From assembly GCA_016934605.1 (NCBI GenBank), contig JAFGSO010000473.1, positions 1 through 6,415 of the forward strand: 6,415 bases of DNA, given 5' to 3'. Numbering within the stretch: the first letter of the stretch is position 1; each line of letters begins with the position of its first letter. Below the pieces are notes generated by a model that did no database searches, was not told the origin of the DNA, and was given only the letters and a program-made list of their open reading frames with translations. The stretch comes from Calditrichota bacterium (lineage in GTDB: Bacteria; Calditrichota; Calditrichia; RBG-13-44-9). The translations under genes were made by a program, and so were the position numbers. Shown here piece after piece: positions 5,416-6,415 of this stretch.

Positions 5416-6415
5416 TCATGCCAGGTCCGGCTGCTCTTTTAGAACCACACGTTTTTGTAGTTCCAGAAGAACTTCCCTGAGATCAATGTTTCCCATGCAT
5501 CCTTCTGAACATCGTCCGCAACCGGTACATGCCTCAACACCGAAATTTGTGACAAATGAGTCGAATTTATGATAAAACCGGTTTTTAAATCTGTCTGCCA
5601 GACTGAGGCGGGGAGTGAGACCACCTGCCATCCGAGAATAACCGGCAAAGAAGCAGGAATCCCATACCTTTATTCTCTCGAATTTATCTTCCACCGGCTG
5701 GTCGTAAAAAAGGAAACAATGACATGTGGGGCAGATTTGGGTACAAGTACCGCATTCGACACAGGTTTTAGCCAGATCTGCCCATTCAGGAGAATTCAAA
5801 TGTCTTTCAATAGACTGTTGATGAGTCTCATAAAAGTGAAATCTTTCGTTTTTCTTGCGAACAGATTCTTCAACCTTCTGCCGGAACTTCTCCCGCTCAT
5901 CTTTATGGGAATCCTCTGCCTGTTTGAGTTGACCGAAGTATTCATCTAAAAATTTCTGACCTTTTTCGGAGCCCACCTCCAGCAGGTAATCTTCTCCGGA
6001 AGGAGAGATATTAATATCAAATTCCGACAGAGGGAAAGGCTGGTGATTCATCAAGGTGCAGGAACAGAATTCGCCTGCATCCAGACAATCTGTTGAGATG
6101 ATAACATTTTTCTCTCGAGCTTTCACATATAACGGATCAGGATATTCTCCTTCGGCATAAACCTTATCGATAATAGTCAGTGCAGCAATATCACAGGCTT
6201 TTGCTCCAATAATGACTTTTGGAATATACTCAGTTATTTGATCATTCTGATTCGGATATTCAGCAACTTTCTGCTGTGGTGGATAAAAAAAGCTTTTCAG
6301 TGGTTGAGCCGTACGAATGGGTGCATAAAACCAGTCTTTCTTTTGCCAGCTGCCGGTGGGGAAATGTTTCAGATAAAAATTCTGACCACTTGAGACAGGC
6401 ATGACCAGCGGATAC
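5416..6415 (-). CDS. [4Fe-4S] dicluster protein, sulfhydrogenase beta (HydB)/AsrA-like (partial, N-terminus beyond window)
   Basis: Iron-sulfur subunit that works with the HydG/AsrB-like flavoprotein, relaying electrons between it and a catalytic subunit. The reading frame stays open through the window edge: upstream of the ATG at 6402 it reads Tyr-Pro-Leu-Val, so the true start is probably outside. Counting from that ATG, 328 residues are visible. Family features are KSFFYPP (36-42), GAKACDIAAL (66-75), DPLYVKARE, the DCLDAGEFCSCT block (Cys 106, 113, 115) and LLEVGSEKG (140-148). A charged, probably helical segment (about 155-200) comes next, then CVECGTCTQICPTCHC (Cys 214, 217, 220, 224, 227, 229) and CTGCGRCSEGC (Cys 292, 295, 298, 302), two [4Fe-4S] sites. 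No transmembrane segment is seen. It ends with TGA 65 bases before the FAD subunit gene. It could equally be called AsrA-like; no sulfite reductase C gene is visible, so a role in sulfite reduction is not supported here. Confidence 0.9.
   Translation of the reverse strand, partial: YPLVMPVSSGQNFYLKHFPTGSWQKKDWFYAPIRTAQPLKSFFYPPQQKVAEYPNQNDQITEYIPKVIIGAKACDIAALTIIDKVYAEGEYPDPLYVKAREKNVIISTDCLDAGEFCSCTLMNHQPFPLSEFDINISPSGEDYLLEVGSEKGQKFLDEYFGQLKQAEDSHKDEREKFRQKVEESVRKKNERFHFYETHQQSIERHLNSPEWADLAKTCVECGTCTQICPTCHCFLFYDQPVEDKFERIKVWDSCFFAGYSRMAGGLTPRLSLADRFKNRFYHKFDSFVTNFGVEACTGCGRCSEGCMGNIDLREVLLELQKRVVLKEQPDLA

Noticed and set aside
5416..6415. Assigning the HydB/HydG-like pair to anaerobic sulfite reductase (asrAB)
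   Set aside because: Sequence similarity allows it, but no AsrC-type siroheme protein follows; the next gene is a molybdopterin-fold protein.

Overview
The window is one stretch of a bacterial-type operon, read entirely from the minus strand (right to left). It holds seven genes, two of them cut by the window edges, with gaps of only about 40-75 bases. No RNA gene, insertion sequence, CRISPR array or convincing promoter is visible, and no gene-free stretch exceeds about 75 bases. The proteins point to an anaerobic or facultatively anaerobic organism of moderate GC content with NAD(P)H- and iron-sulfur-based redox metabolism. The phylum cannot be fixed from sequence alone.

In transcription order the genes are: (1) a HydB/AsrA-like protein with two [4Fe-4S] motifs (6415-5416, N-terminus outside the window); (2) a HydG/AsrB-like FAD/NAD(P)-binding subunit with a C-terminal [2Fe-2S] motif (5350-4535); (3) a short, divergent molybdopterin-oxidoreductase-fold protein with an N-terminal [4Fe-4S] motif (4461-2629); (4) a 16-cysteine, four-cluster ferredoxin of the HycB/HydN/DmsB type (2580-2095); (5) a zinc-ribbon plus six-TPR protein (2052-1294); (6) a NuoH/HyfC/EchB-like membrane subunit (1229-294); (7) the start of a NuoB/HycG/EchC-like small subunit (236 or 260 to 1, cut by the left edge).

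Taken together this looks like a membrane-bound, energy-converting oxidoreductase related to group 4 [NiFe] hydrogenases or their non-hydrogenase (Ehr-type) relatives. Its soluble arm appears to be an NAD(P)H-reactive flavin/iron-sulfur pair of the kind found in cytoplasmic sulfhydrogenases. The likely electron path is NAD(P)H - FAD - [2Fe-2S] - HydB-like clusters - MopB/polyferredoxin clusters - NuoB-like cluster next to the NuoH-like ion-translocating subunit. Direction, final acceptor and coupling ion are inferred and not shown by the sequence. The large catalytic subunit (HycE/NuoD-like) and any antiporter-type subunits would have to lie beyond the left edge.

The points most worth a second look are the unusual combination of modules, the molybdopterin-fold subunit that seems to lack the usual active-site Cys/Sec segment, the zinc-ribbon/TPR gene placed between the redox subunits, and a T-flanked hairpin between the TPR and NuoH-like genes.
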